Translations under genes and position numbers: made by a program
Shown: in pieces, positions 26,455-35,700 of the stretch
Layout of the letters: each line of letters opens with the position of its first letter
How positions within the stretch are numbered: the stretch's first letter is position 1
Origin: DASWJZ01 sp963805325
Lineage (GTDB): Bacteria > Pseudomonadota > Alphaproteobacteria > Rhizobiales > Afifellaceae
Assembly: GCA_963805325.1 (NCBI GenBank)
Contig: CAWDTS010000004.1
Coordinates: 388,617-452,616, forward strand
DNA length: 64,000 nucleotides
Reading direction: 5' to 3'
Notes under the pieces: generated by a model
The model's database searches: none
Seen by the model: the letters and a program-made list of their open reading frames with translations, nothing else
Told to the model about the DNA's origin: nothing

Positions 26455-26580
26455 TCGAAAGGCGAGAATTTCCGAATGGCGAGCAGCTCCTTTCCCTAGG
26501 ACGGACGCCCTTAGACGCCGCATCCGATCAGAGCACGCGTGTTTGTGCGTCCGCGGCCGCGGCCAAGCTATTGGACAAAG

Positions 26581-26599
26581 GTGTAGGCAATACCATCGT
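26581..26599 (+). promoter_or_regulatory. Island operator, copy A
   Basis: GTGTAGGCAATACCATCGT. It matches the six-copy island motif (consensus GTRTCGSCGATACCATCGT) at 16 of 19 positions. It lies upstream of the carbonic anhydrase remnant on the plus strand; a mobile element has since inserted 31 bases downstream. Regulator not identified. Confidence 0.55.
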
Positions 26600-26630
26600 A
26601 GGGATCGCACCGCGCGCTTGCCGAAGGGTC

Positions 26631-26652
26631 GGTAGTGTCTCAGTTTGAAATC
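26631..26652 (+). repeat. Left terminal inverted repeat of the tautomerase cassette
   Basis: 22 bases starting GGTAGTGTCTCAG, perfectly complementary to 26983-27004. Preceded by the target duplication GAAGGGTC. Confidence 0.9.
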
Positions 26653-26725
26653 CGCGACCCTTGACGCGGGTGTCGCTCCCGGCTCATCGCTCCTATATGC
26701 TTGGCGGGAAGCATGGAGGCGGGCA

Positions 26726-26944
26726 TTGCCCATTGTCAGAGTTGAGATTGCCAAGGGCGTTGCGTCCGTCGACCAGAAGAAGGCCGTGATCCGTCGCATG
26801 ACGGACGTTCTGGTCGAAGAACTTGGCCGAAATCCCGAATACGTCTTTGTCGTGATCGATGAGGTCGACACCGACAATTGGGGCCGCAAGGGCCTGTCCC
26901 TCACTGATCTATGGCAACAACAACGGCCCAAGGATTCCGCCTGA
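26726..26944 (+). CDS. 4-oxalocrotonate tautomerase-family protein
   Basis: A 72-residue protein with the family hallmark PIVRVEIAKG, in which Pro follows the initiator Met and serves as catalytic base after Met removal. The helix VDQKKAVIRRMTDVLVEEL and VFVVIDEVDTDNWGRKG are also typical. Tautomerases isomerise unsaturated keto acids or dehalogenate related compounds. The likely start is TTG at 26726, with GGAGG six bases upstream; it places Pro at position 2 as required. It is the only gene inside the inverted-repeat cassette and may have been brought here as cargo. Confidence 0.88.
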   Translation: MPIVRVEIAKGVASVDQKKAVIRRMTDVLVEELGRNPEYVFVVIDEVDTDNWGRKGLSLTDLWQQQRPKDSA

Positions 26945-26982
26945 TGTCAGCCGGGTGGCTGGCCGTTCGACGGGCGAGGGTT

Positions 26983-27004
26983 AGATTTCAAACTGAGACA
27001 CTAC
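26983..27004 (-). repeat. Right terminal inverted repeat of the tautomerase cassette
   Basis: 22 bases ending CTGAGACACTACC, the reverse complement of 26631-26652. Followed by the second GAAGGGTC. Confidence 0.9.
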
Positions 27005-27012
27005 CGAAGGGT

Positions 27013-27347
27013 CAGCCTTGCGCTCGCGGGCATGGCAAGGCACGCCGCCGCGTGGCGGGGAGTCCCGCACTGCGAGGTGCGTGCCGAAACCAATTGGCCC
27101 TTGAGCCCGCCGCAAGCACAGGCAAATAAGCGCGCATCGATGTCGATATTGCTGCAGCCGCGAAGCGATCACCGGCAAATTGGCGAAAGCAGATGTCAGC
27201 CCGCACCCTAACCGTGTTTGGGTGGGCACCTCAGGGCAGTGCTGGCTTCACACAACTCGCGCATCATCTGCAACATACCGCACAGAGACACCGTGCGATC
27301 GGACGACGGGATCGGGCGCTCGTCGCTGATTCGAGTTGAACCGGTTC
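27013..27347. other. Intergenic, no gene seen
   Basis: 335 bases between the tautomerase cassette and the carbonic anhydrase remnant. I see no coding pattern, tRNA or strong hairpin. Confidence 0.5.
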
Positions 27348-27494
27348 ATAGGCACGGAGGACATTACGAGTCTCATCGACAAGGCGCTGAAAGCGAATGA
27401 GCAGTACGCTCGCACATATGATCCAAAGCTTGGGGCGCATCCGCGACCGAAGATTGCGGTCGTGACCTGCATGGATCCGTGGGCTAGCGCCTGA
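27348..27494 (+). pseudogene. Beta-carbonic anhydrase N-terminal remnant
   Basis: In frame from about 27354 the reading is EDITSLIDKALKANEQYART, then YDPKLGAHPRPKIAVVTCMD and PWASA before a stop. This matches the start of beta-carbonic anhydrases of the small type, ending just at the first zinc-ligand Cys-Met-Asp motif; the rest of the enzyme, about 130 residues, is missing. No ATG precedes it in frame. Its end overlaps the stop of the convergent cytochrome P460 gene, so a deletion has joined the two. The family match is from memory. Confidence 0.6.
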
Positions 27495-28071
27495 GTGAAG
27501 GGTAGCCAGCAACGTACACCATCTCTGAGGCTTGCGCTGGAATGTGACAGCTTTGGCAATCGGCGGCGTAGTCTGTCGACATAGTCTTGACCGGTTCGGA
27601 TGCTTCAAACCAGGACCAGCCCCAGCCGTCTCCCCAGAGCTTGTTGTCGGCGTGCCGCCCGGTGCTGTCGCGCACCATGACGAACCAGCCTTTCAGAATA
27701 TCAGCGTGGCTGACGGTGCCGGTTGTCATGTCCTCCGTGCTCGCCTGGTAGACCTCTTTCACCAGCACCGCTCCGTCGGGGAAATGCCCCTCCTTGCGAT
27801 ACGCGGCGACGGTTCCCGGTGATGCGTAGACGATATGGAGCTGCCGCGAGCCTGAGCCATTGTCAGCTGCAACAGCCCAACTGCCGAGGAACTCGTAGGT
27901 CGCGCGATAGTCTCCCGGGACATGAAGAGTCCCGGCTGGATCGACAACAGTCTCGGTTTCCGCCGCCTCGGCGCTTATGCTTGAGCGACCATTGATTTGG
28001 CCATCCGCCGCGTAGCCGATCACTGCTGCCACCACGGTGGCTCCGGTTAATATGACGGGAATCGCCTTCAT
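27484..28071 (-). CDS. Cytochrome P460-family protein
   Basis: A 195-residue exported protein with an N-terminal signal (MKAIPVILTGATVVAAVIG) and the haem-binding motif CQSCH near the C-terminus. The body has the cytochrome P460 layout: YRATYEFLGSWAV, HIVYASPGTVAAYRKEG, PDGAVLVKEVYQ and KGWFVMVRD. Members are periplasmic haem proteins, some oxidising hydroxylamine, but most have no known substrate. It is the last gene of a four-gene minus-strand series (12 bases after the SDR) that starts with the epoxide hydrolase and is headed by operator copy B. Confidence 0.88.
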   Translation of the reverse strand: MKAIPVILTGATVVAAVIGYAADGQINGRSSISAEAAETETVVDPAGTLHVPGDYRATYEFLGSWAVAADNGSGSRQLHIVYASPGTVAAYRKEGHFPDGAVLVKEVYQASTEDMTTGTVSHADILKGWFVMVRDSTGRHADNKLWGDGWGWSWFEASEPVKTMSTDYAADCQSCHIPAQASEMVYVAGYPSLRR

Positions 28072-28082
28072 GCTCGTTGCCC

Positions 28083-29116
28083 TCAATGAGACATAGATGC
28101 TGTTTTCTGATCGCGGCTTGCTGCGCAGGATGAGGTGTCGCTCCGCGCCAGTCGGGACCTGGTCAGTCGTTCGCTCAGCCCCCAAAGGCGTTCGGCAAGC
28201 TCCCGATCGATCGCGTAAGGGCGGACTCCAAGGCCCTGGCTGTCGGCCGGCACGACCGGGGCGACGTCGCAGTCTTCACAATAGAGCCCTCCGCGTCCGT
28301 CGAGCTGATGGCTGGTCGCGCACCACACAGTCGTCGCCGCACCTTGCTCGGAGCTCTTGATATAGTCCGCCGGATCTGTGAATGGCCGCCCGTTCGCGTC
28401 CGCGACAGGAATCGCCGCGATCTCTTCCGGCGAAAGGCTGCGAACTCAACCCGGTCGCGACGATCCGCCCCGGATGCACAGAAAATGCGCGTACGCCATG
28501 GTCGGCACCGAGTGCGTCGAGCCAAACCGCGAAAAGCGCGTTGGCAGTCTTCGACTGGCCGTAGGCGACCCACCGATCGTAAGGACGTCGTTCAAAATTC
28601 GGATCGTCAAAGTCGACGCCTGCGAATCGGTGGCCGCGTGAGGAAAGCGCGACTACGCGAGCCCCTTGCGCCTCCAGCAAGGCTGGCCAGAGACGGATCG
28701 CAAGTTGGAAATGACCAAGATGGTTCGTCGCAAACTGAGAACTCGTAACCCCGCGCATCCCGCGCGAGAGGGCTCGCCATTATGCCGGCGTTGTTCACCA
28801 GAATGTGCAGATGACGGCGCGAGCCCAAGAACCGTTCGGCAAAGGAGTCGATCGACGCCGGGTCGATCAAATCGAGTGGAGCCACCTCAACGCCGCGGAG
28901 AGACCCAAGGCCCTCCGACGCGCGCGCCGGGTGGCGAGCGCCGACAATGACTTCAGCTCCCGCAGAGACGAAGGCACGAGTCGTCTCCAGGCCGATACCC
29001 GATGCACCGCCCGTTACGATCGCGACCCGGCCGGTCAGGTCGAGCCCCGCGACAACCTCGGCTGCCGTCGTCCCGAAATCGAACTCGGAGCCAAGCGGAG
29101 TCTGGGTATCGCTCAT
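28083..29116 (-). pseudogene. Short-chain dehydrogenase/reductase broken by two frameshifts
   Basis: Three successive frames form one SDR of the retinol dehydrogenase/oxidoreductase type. From 29116: TGGASGIGLETTRAF (NAD-binding) and ILVNNAGIMASPL. After a shift near 28735: FATNHLGHFQLAIRLW, VVALSSRG and YGQSKTANALFAVWL (catalytic Tyr and Lys) and FSVHPG. After a second shift near 28440: EEIAAIPVADANGRPFTDP and a tail with LDGRGGLYCEDC. All active-site residues are retained. It is 6 bases from the hydrolase upstream. Decay or sequencing error cannot be distinguished. Confidence 0.8.
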
Positions 29117-29121
29117 TGCAA

Positions 29122-30181
29122 TCAGCTGCCCGCAACGTCGATCACGGCCTGGGCAAAGGCGCGCGGTGCCTCCTGCGGAAGGTTATGACCGATGCCGCCG
29201 CTGATGATCCGGTGCTCGTATTTGCCCGTGAACTTCTTTGCGTACGCGTCAGGCTCCGGGTGCGGCGCGCCGTTGGCGTCGCCCTCCAGCGTAATCGTGG
29301 GCACGCTGATGACTGGTGCCTGCGCGAGGCGGGCTTCGAGAGCGTCGTAGCGCGCTTCACCCTCCGCCAGCCCGAGCCGCCAGCGGTAATTATGAACGAC
29401 GATATCGACGTGATCTGGATTGTCTAGTGAGGCTGCGCTCCGCTCGAAGATGCCGTCGTCGAACGTCCATTGCGGTGAGGCGAGCTGCCAGATGAGCCGC
29501 GCGAAGTCGCGCGTGTATTTTGCATAGCCGGCGCGGCCACGCTCCGTCGCGAAGTAGTACCTGGTACCACCATTGCAGCTCTGCCTTCGGCGGCAGCGGC
29601 ATCGCCCCGGCTTTCTGACTGCCGATGAGATAGCCGCTGACGGAGACCATCGCCTCGCAGCGCTCGGGCCAAAGTGCCGCGACGATGTTCGCCGAGCGGG
29701 CGCCCCAGTCGCAGCCGCCGACGACAGCGCGCTCGATGCCGAGTGCGTCCATCAGCGCGATTGCGTCGACGGCGACCGCCGATTGCTGACCGTTCCGAAC
29801 CGCGTCAGCTGAAAGGAAACGCGTCGGACCGTAGCCGCGGAGATAGGGCACGATCACGCGATACCCGTGCGCCGCGACGAGCGGAGCTGCTTCGGCGTAG
29901 GTATGGATGTCGTACGGCCAGCCATGCAAGAGAATGACCGCCGGCGCATCCGCCGGACCGAGGTCGGCGTAGCCGACGCTGAGCACGCCGGCATCGATCT
30001 GCTTCAGAGGACCGAACGACGCGCCCGGTCCCACGCTCGCAGCAGACATCGGCTTCTCCTGTTGGGCCGCCGCCGCCGTGGTCATCAATCCAAGCTGAGC
30101 GGCTGCGATTGTCATCGCGGCGCCACCGAAGAACCGGCGGCGACGCAGATCAATCTCGGCCATGAACTCGGGCTCGTTCAT
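29122..30181 (-). pseudogene. Alpha/beta hydrolase (epoxide hydrolase-like), one frameshift
   Basis: From 30181: a twin-arginine-type signal (RRRRFFGGAAMTIAAAQLG), oxyanion HGWPYD and nucleophile Asp in GGCDWGARSANI, the pattern of epoxide hydrolases and haloalkane dehalogenases. Near 29560 an extra G in the string CAGGTACTACTTC shifts the frame; removing it continues as YYFATERGRAGYAKYTRDF through YRWRLGLAEGEARYD and TITLEGDANGAPHPE to the catalytic His in GGIGHNLPQEAP. With that single base corrected it is a full-length exported hydrolase. It is the second gene of the operon starting with the epoxide hydrolase. Confidence 0.82.
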
Positions 30182-30216
30182 TTGGAGTCCGTTCTTCGTC
30201 GGTGCGCCGTTTGGCG

Positions 30217-31533
30217 TCAGGCGGGCTTGCGCAGCGATTTGAAGGTCGCGCGCACGTCGGACACGAAGAGCTCGGGCTGCTCCCACGCTGCGAAGTGCGT
30301 GCCTTTGGGATGGTTGCCGTAGTGGGCGAGCTGCGGATACGCCTTTTCCGCCCAGCTCCTCGGCGCCTGGTAGATCTCCTCGGCAAAGGCACTGACGCCG
30401 ACCGGAAGCGTGACGCCCCGCACGTCGAAGAAGCCGCCTGCCGGCAGATTATGCGCCGTGTCCCAGTAGAGCTGCGCCGAGGAGATCGCGGTGTTCGTCA
30501 GCCAGTAGAGCGTGATGTTGTCGAGGACGTCGTCGCGGGAGAGACCCTCCGTCTGTCCGTCGAAGACGCGGGCGATCATCCGGTAGCTGCGAATGTCGTG
30601 GTCGAGCATCCACGCCGCGAGGCCGACCGGCGAGTCGACGAGCCCGTAAAGCGTCTGCGGGCGGTTGTTCATCTCGATGGCATAGCCGAGGCCGTTCTTG
30701 TAGAAATCATCGAGCTGATCCCAGGCATGCTTTTCCTCGGGCGACAGGCCGGCGGGCGGCGGTCCGCCTGCGGACAGCGCCTTCGAGACATCGGCTGGAA
30801 CTGTGGCCGCCATGTTGGTGTGAATGCCGAGCAATCCCGGCGGCTGCTGCAGGGCCATCACCTCCGAAATGGCATTGCCCCAGTCGCCGCCCTGCGCCAC
30901 GTAGCTCGAGTAGCCGAGACGCTTCATGAGCGTCGCCCAGGCCTTAGCGATTGTGACCGGATTCCATCCGGGCTTCGTCGGCTTGCCGGAGAAGCCGTAG
31001 CCCGGCAGAGACGGGATCACGAGATGGAAGGCGTCTGCCGCGCTGCCGCCCTGGGCGGTCGGATCGGTCAGCGGCTCGATGATCTTCATTTGCTCGATGA
31101 TCGAGCCGGGCCATCCATGCGTCACGATCATCGGCAAGGCGTTTTCGTGCTTGGAACGCACGTGGACGAAGTGGATGTCGAGGCCGTCGATTTCGGTGAC
31201 GAAGTGGGGCAGGGCTTTCAACTGCGCTTCGCAGCGGCTCCAGTCGTAGTCGGTTGCCCAGTACTGTGCGAGCTTCTGCATCGTCGCGAGCCGCACACCC
31301 TGCGTGTCGTCGGCGACCGTTTCCGGATCTGGCCATCGCGTTGCCGCGACGCGCCGGCGAAGCTCGGCGACATCATCCTGCGGGAAGGTGACGGTGAAGG
31401 GGCGGATCTCCTCGGACGCCGCTGCTGGTTCGGCCGAGGCGAGAATGCCACCTCCCGATGAGGCAGCAAGCAGTGCGGTAGCCGAAGTGGCGAGAAAGTC
31501 GCGCCGATTCGGCGCGGGCAGTTGAGGGGACAT
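30217..31533 (-). CDS. Exported epoxide hydrolase-family protein
   Basis: A 438-residue alpha/beta hydrolase with an N-terminal EHN domain (FTVTFPQDDVAELRRRVAAT) typical of microsomal-type epoxide hydrolases. It has HGWPGS (oxyanion), nucleophile Asp in QGGDWGNAIS, the lid tyrosine region and catalytic His in KGTHFAAWEQPE. A Tat-type signal (NRRDFLATSATALLAAS) precedes the mature protein, so it acts outside the cytoplasm. The ATG at 31533 starts the signal. It heads a series of four genes, and operator copy B lies 87 bases upstream. The substrate is unknown. Confidence 0.9.
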   Translation of the reverse strand: MSPQLPAPNRRDFLATSATALLAASSGGGILASAEPAAASEEIRPFTVTFPQDDVAELRRRVAATRWPDPETVADDTQGVRLATMQKLAQYWATDYDWSRCEAQLKALPHFVTEIDGLDIHFVHVRSKHENALPMIVTHGWPGSIIEQMKIIEPLTDPTAQGGSAADAFHLVIPSLPGYGFSGKPTKPGWNPVTIAKAWATLMKRLGYSSYVAQGGDWGNAISEVMALQQPPGLLGIHTNMAATVPADVSKALSAGGPPPAGLSPEEKHAWDQLDDFYKNGLGYAIEMNNRPQTLYGLVDSPVGLAAWMLDHDIRSYRMIARVFDGQTEGLSRDDVLDNITLYWLTNTAISSAQLYWDTAHNLPAGGFFDVRGVTLPVGVSAFAEEIYQAPRSWAEKAYPQLAHYGNHPKGTHFAAWEQPELFVSDVRATFKSLRKPA

Positions 31534-31620
31534 GACCAACCTCCTTGGACCGGGCCTCGGTCGCATTCGCCGGCAGGGCCGGGTGGGATCACGCCACACG
31601 CTTCGGGCGCTCTCTATTGG

Positions 31621-31639
31621 ACGTTGGTATCGACGATAC
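31621..31639 (-). promoter_or_regulatory. Island operator, copy B
   Basis: On the minus strand it reads GTATCGTCGATACCAACGT, 87 bases upstream of the epoxide hydrolase. A second partial unit (GGTATCGACC, plus strand 31643-31652) follows immediately, so the site may hold two adjacent binding units. Confidence 0.65.
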
Positions 31640-31675
31640 GTTGGTATCGACCAGCATCGGCGGAGCCGGAGGCGC

Positions 31676-32350
31676 CTATCCGCCGTTTCTCATGGCCGGT
31701 CCGACCTTGGCGTTCATCGCCACGAGCTCAACAAGCGAGCGGGCCATCATCTTGCGCATCACCTGCCCGCGATGGGCCTTCACGGTGATCTCGCTGATGC
31801 CGAGCTCGAACCCGACCTGCTTGTTCAACAGGCCCGTGACGACAAGCGCCATCACCTGACGCTCTCGGCGGCTGAGGGAGGCGTAGCGATCGCGCAGGTC
31901 GCGGACCTCCGCCTCTTGATCCAGGCCGGCGCGGCTGCGGGCGATGGCCTCCTTGATGGCACCCAGGAGGACGTCGTCGCCGAACGGCTTGATCAGGAAC
32001 TCGGCGGCCCCCCCCTTCATGGCGCGAACCGACATCGGCACGTCGCCATACCCGGTGATGAAGATTATCGGTATCTCCATGCGCTGGGTGGCCAGGCGGG
32101 TCTGAAGATCGAGCCCGCTGAGGTCCGGCAGATTCACGTCGAGGATCAGGCAGCTGGGGGCCAGATCGCGCGGATGCGCAAGAAACCCTTGGGCGGAGGA
32201 GAAGGTCTCGACGTCCCATCCTTCGTTGCGAAGGAGCGCTTCCAGGGCTTCTCGAACGGACAAATCGTCATCGACGATGTAGACGATCGGATCTGTAGGC
32301 GACATCGTAGACCACTCCGACGCGCGGTCCGTGGCAATCAAAAGCCTCAT
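31676..32350 (-). CDS. FixJ-type response regulator
   Basis: A 224-residue two-domain regulator: receiver (pocket in IVDDD, phospho-acceptor in CLILDVNLP, Thr in FITGYGD, Lys in FLIKPFG) and LuxR-type HTH with SRRERQVMALVVTGLL and EITVKAHRGQVMRKM. All phosphorylation residues are intact. The SD-like AAAGGAGG leaves six bases before the ATG at 32350; a later ATG at 32305 would give a shorter N-terminus. It is the last of four overlapping or closely spaced genes (MEDS protein, PAS kinase, receiver, this), so the upstream kinase is its likely partner. Confidence 0.92.
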   Translation of the reverse strand: MRLLIATDRASEWSTMSPTDPIVYIVDDDLSVREALEALLRNEGWDVETFSSAQGFLAHPRDLAPSCLILDVNLPDLSGLDLQTRLATQRMEIPIIFITGYGDVPMSVRAMKGGAAEFLIKPFGDDVLLGAIKEAIARSRAGLDQEAEVRDLRDRYASLSRRERQVMALVVTGLLNKQVGFELGISEITVKAHRGQVMRKMMARSLVELVAMNAKVGPAMRNGG

Positions 32351-32379
32351 GCCCATCCTCCTTTAGGTCAGAGGCAAAA

Positions 32380-32766
32380 TTACGGCGGCTCACCATTCGC
32401 CGCGGGGAGGGCAGCGTTGAGCGCACCCAGCAACGCTGTTTCGCTGAATGGCTTGAACAGACAATCCACCGCGCCTTGCGCGAGTAGCCGAGGACGGACC
32501 GTCTCGTCTCGAAGCGCGGTGATGAAAACGACGGGAATATCCAGTCCGCGCCGCGTCAGCTCATTTTTGAGATCAGGACCCGACATGCCCGGCATGGCGA
32601 TGTCCAAGATGAGGCACCTCGTCTTGCTGACATGGTCCGAGGCCAGAAATTCTTCAGCGGACGCGAACGCCTGTACCGAGAAACGAAGCTCCCTGAGCAA
32701 GTCCGGTAGCGACTCGCGCACAAACTCGTCGTCATCAACAATTGTAACGAGGGGGCGCGAGCTCAT
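32380..32766 (-). CDS. Single-domain response regulator (FixJ-receiver type)
   Basis: A 128-residue receiver: pocket in IVDDDEF, phospho-acceptor in CLILDIAMPGMSG, Thr in FITALRD, Lys in LFKPFSE. There is no output domain. The ATG overlaps the TAA of the kinase gene (TAATG), so it is translationally coupled to the kinase and probably takes phosphate from it or competes with the FixJ-type regulator. A near-identical but frameshifted copy lies at 36831-37209. Confidence 0.9.
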   Translation of the reverse strand: MSSRPLVTIVDDDEFVRESLPDLLRELRFSVQAFASAEEFLASDHVSKTRCLILDIAMPGMSGPDLKNELTRRGLDIPVVFITALRDETVRPRLLAQGAVDCLFKPFSETALLGALNAALPAANGEPP

Positions 32767-35700
32767 TATGCGTTTTCCACTGCTCGTCGGTTGGCCGCCT
32801 CGGGTGCCTCCGCAAACCCCGGAATCTGTCCGGCGTCACAAGGGATAGAAAAAGCGAATGTTGCGCCTGGGCCGTCGTTCCGGGTCGCCCATATGCGTCC
32901 CTGGTGATGCTCGACGATCGAGCGGCTGACAGAGAGCCCAATTCCCATTCCACCGATCTTTGTTGTGTAGAAAGCGTCGAATAGCGTGTTTATGGAGGTC
33001 GGATCGATGCCGACGCCAGTGTCCTTCACTCTGAGGCGAACGTCCCCGTTCTCGTCATTTTCGGTCCTCACGACGATCTGCCTGGGTCGGTCTTCAATCA
33101 TCTTCATCGCGTCGGATGCATTCAGGATAAGATTCAGGATCACCTGCTGAAGTTGGACCCGGTCGCCGGCGACCGGTGGCAGGTCGCTTGCAAGGTCGCT
33201 CTGCAGGACGACGCGATTTCTCTGAAGCTCGCTCCAGGTGAGGGCAATCACTTCGCGCGCTGCCTCGTTCAGGTCCACCATCTCCGTCGTTGGTGTCTTC
33301 TTGCTGAACAGGGCGCGCAGACGCGTGATGACGTCAGAGGCGCGGTTCCCGTCGCGGATGGTGCGCCGCGCGGTCTCTAGCGCGCCGACGACGTTGGGCG
33401 GATCGGCGGAGAGCATACGCACACACGTATTCGCGTTTGTGACGATGCCAGCGAGCGGCTGGTTGACTTCGTGCGCGATTGAGGCTGCCAGCGTGCTGAG
33501 GCTTGTGGCCCTCGCAACGTGAGCCAACTCGGATCGGGCCCTGTCCAGCGCCTCCTCCGCAAAGCGATACTCCGTGATATCCTGGACCGATGCCAGGCAT
33601 TCCGGTCGACCATCCTGGTGACGGATGACCTGACCAATAGTGCGGACGTGTTTGACCCTGCCGTCAGGCATTTGAAGTCGAACCTCGTAGTCGAGGTCAC
33701 CGCCACCAGATCGAATACGGGTCATCTGTTCCGCCATATGTTGGCGGTCCTCCGGATGAGTGCGATCGCGAATCTGTTCAAGAGTGACGACCGCATTCGG
33801 ATCGAACTCGAAGATTCGGCGGAGCCCCTCCGAAAAAGCGAGCTCTTCCATTTCGAGGCGCCATGCAAATGCGCCCGTCGAGCTCAGTCTTTCGCCTTCG
33901 GCCAGGAGAGTCTCGCTTCGCCTGAGCGCCGTCTCGATCCGGTTGCGCTCGATTGCAATGCTCGCCAGATGCGTGGCGTGCGCGATCAGGCTTTGGTGGT
34001 GCGGCGAAGGCCTCGCTGGTTGGCGCTGGTAGATGCAAAACGTCCCGAGAACGTGTCCTTCTCTGGTGCATATCGGCGTGCTCCAGACCGACCTCACACC
34101 GTGCTTCAGAGCATGGTCGCGAACATAGGATTTGCGCCAGCGGACGTCCGACTCGAGATCCTCGGCGATTACTTGGATGTTCTCGTGGGCGGCTGCCCCA
34201 CAGGGGAGAAGTTCAGGGCTGACAGGCACCCCCGCAACCGGAGTCGTATAGCTGGCCGGAAGAGAGGGGGCGACGGCATATTCGAATGACGGGCCACTCC
34301 AATCGATCGGGTGGACATCGCAGAGACAGTCGGGGGCGGCCTCTTCGATCATCTTGCACAGCGCGCTGAGCACTTCCTTGAGCGAACAACCGGAGGCCAT
34401 CATCTCCAAGACGTGCTTCTCGTCCGCGAGATTGGTCTCCGCGCGCTTTCGGTCTTCGATGTCGACGTTTGTCCCGTACCACTTGATTATGTTCCCACCC
34501 TCGTCGCGCAGCGGGTTGGCGAGGAATAGGAACCAGCGATAGACGCCGTCGGACCGGCGCATGCGCGCCTCCGTTTGGACCGGCGTGCCGGAAACGAGCG
34601 ACTCTCGCCAGATCTCGGCCAGGCCGCTCGCATCGTCCGGATGAATGACTGTCGCCCAGCCCCATCCCTCCGCCTCGCTCGCCGTCATGCCCGCGTAGTC
34701 CAGCCAGCGACGGCTGAGGAAATCGCAATATCCGTCCGGCCGGGTCGACCAAGCCGTCGCAGGGAGCGTGTTGATGATTTCGCGCAGCCTGACTTCGCTC
34801 GCCTGCAGCGCCTGTTCGGCGCGCTTCCGGTCGTCGACATCCGTCAGGAGTACGTAAAAGCACGTGACACGGCCGGACCCGTCCCGAATTGGAATGCCAC
34901 GGTGATCGAACCAGCGATAGGTTCCGTCATGGCGCCTCAGCCGCTGTTCGATGACATAAGGAATGCCCGCCGAAATCGAGCTTGCAAAGATTTCGGCGAC
35001 ATGCGGCATGTCATCGGGGTGAATCGTGCCGTTGGTGCCCCAGTCCCTGAGGTCTTCAAGCGATTGGCCGGTGTATTCCAGGATCTGTCGATTGATTGTC
35101 TCAATGTCCCCGTCTGACCCGATAATGGCCACCAGGCCGGGGATGCCGTCGATGACAGAGCGCGCACGTAGCTCGTTTTCGCGCAGCGCTTCTTCCGCGC
35201 GCCGGCGCTCTACGATCTCCCGCTGCAGGGTTTTGTTGGCGTCCGCCAGCTCGTTCGTCCTCTGCGCGACGCGCCGTTCGAGATTGGTGGCGATTTCCCT
35301 CTGCGCGCTTAGAAGACGCGCCTCATGAAGGGCGATGGCTGCCTCGTTTGCCGCGGCGCGGAGAAGGAGCGCTTCGCTCTGCGCTGGGAAGTCGCGACGC
35401 GACGATGCGGCAACCAGCACACCAGAATCGTTCTGCAGGCCCAGCCGTAGCGAAACAATCGACACGTCTTGTGCCCCTACGGACCGCCGCGCCGGCGAAG
35501 GCGTTCCCTGCGAGCTATCGCCGATCAATTCTTTCACGGCCGCGCTGACATCGCTCACTGACAGGCGAGCGCCCTGAGCGACCCGAACTATCGCCGGCGC
35601 GGGCTGACCGTCAGACACCCCGAATCGGGCATAGGCAAAATCCAAGCCGAGCATCGCCAGCAGAGCGTCCAATAGGGTGGAAAAAATCTGCGCGGGCTCA

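Larger units (their letters stand above)
26631..27004 (+). mobile_element. 374-bp inverted-repeat element carrying a tautomerase gene
   Basis: Perfect 22-bp terminal inverted repeats (26631-26652 and 26983-27004; ends begin GGTAGTGTCTCAG). They are flanked on both sides by the direct repeat GAAGGGTC (26623-26630 and 27005-27012), an 8-base target duplication. Inside is a complete tautomerase gene and no transposase. The structure is that of a non-autonomous mobile cassette mobilised in trans. The source family is not established; 8-base duplications occur in several IS families. Confidence 0.85.

Noticed and set aside
25714..26931. 405-residue reading for the second AraC gene, starting at 26931
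   Set aside because: The extra N-terminal part crosses the inserted tautomerase cassette and is antisense to it, so the true start must be near 26421-26454.
30202..31461. 419-residue plus-strand frame opposite the epoxide hydrolase
   Set aside because: A shadow of a gene with all hydrolase motifs; no domain in the antisense frame.
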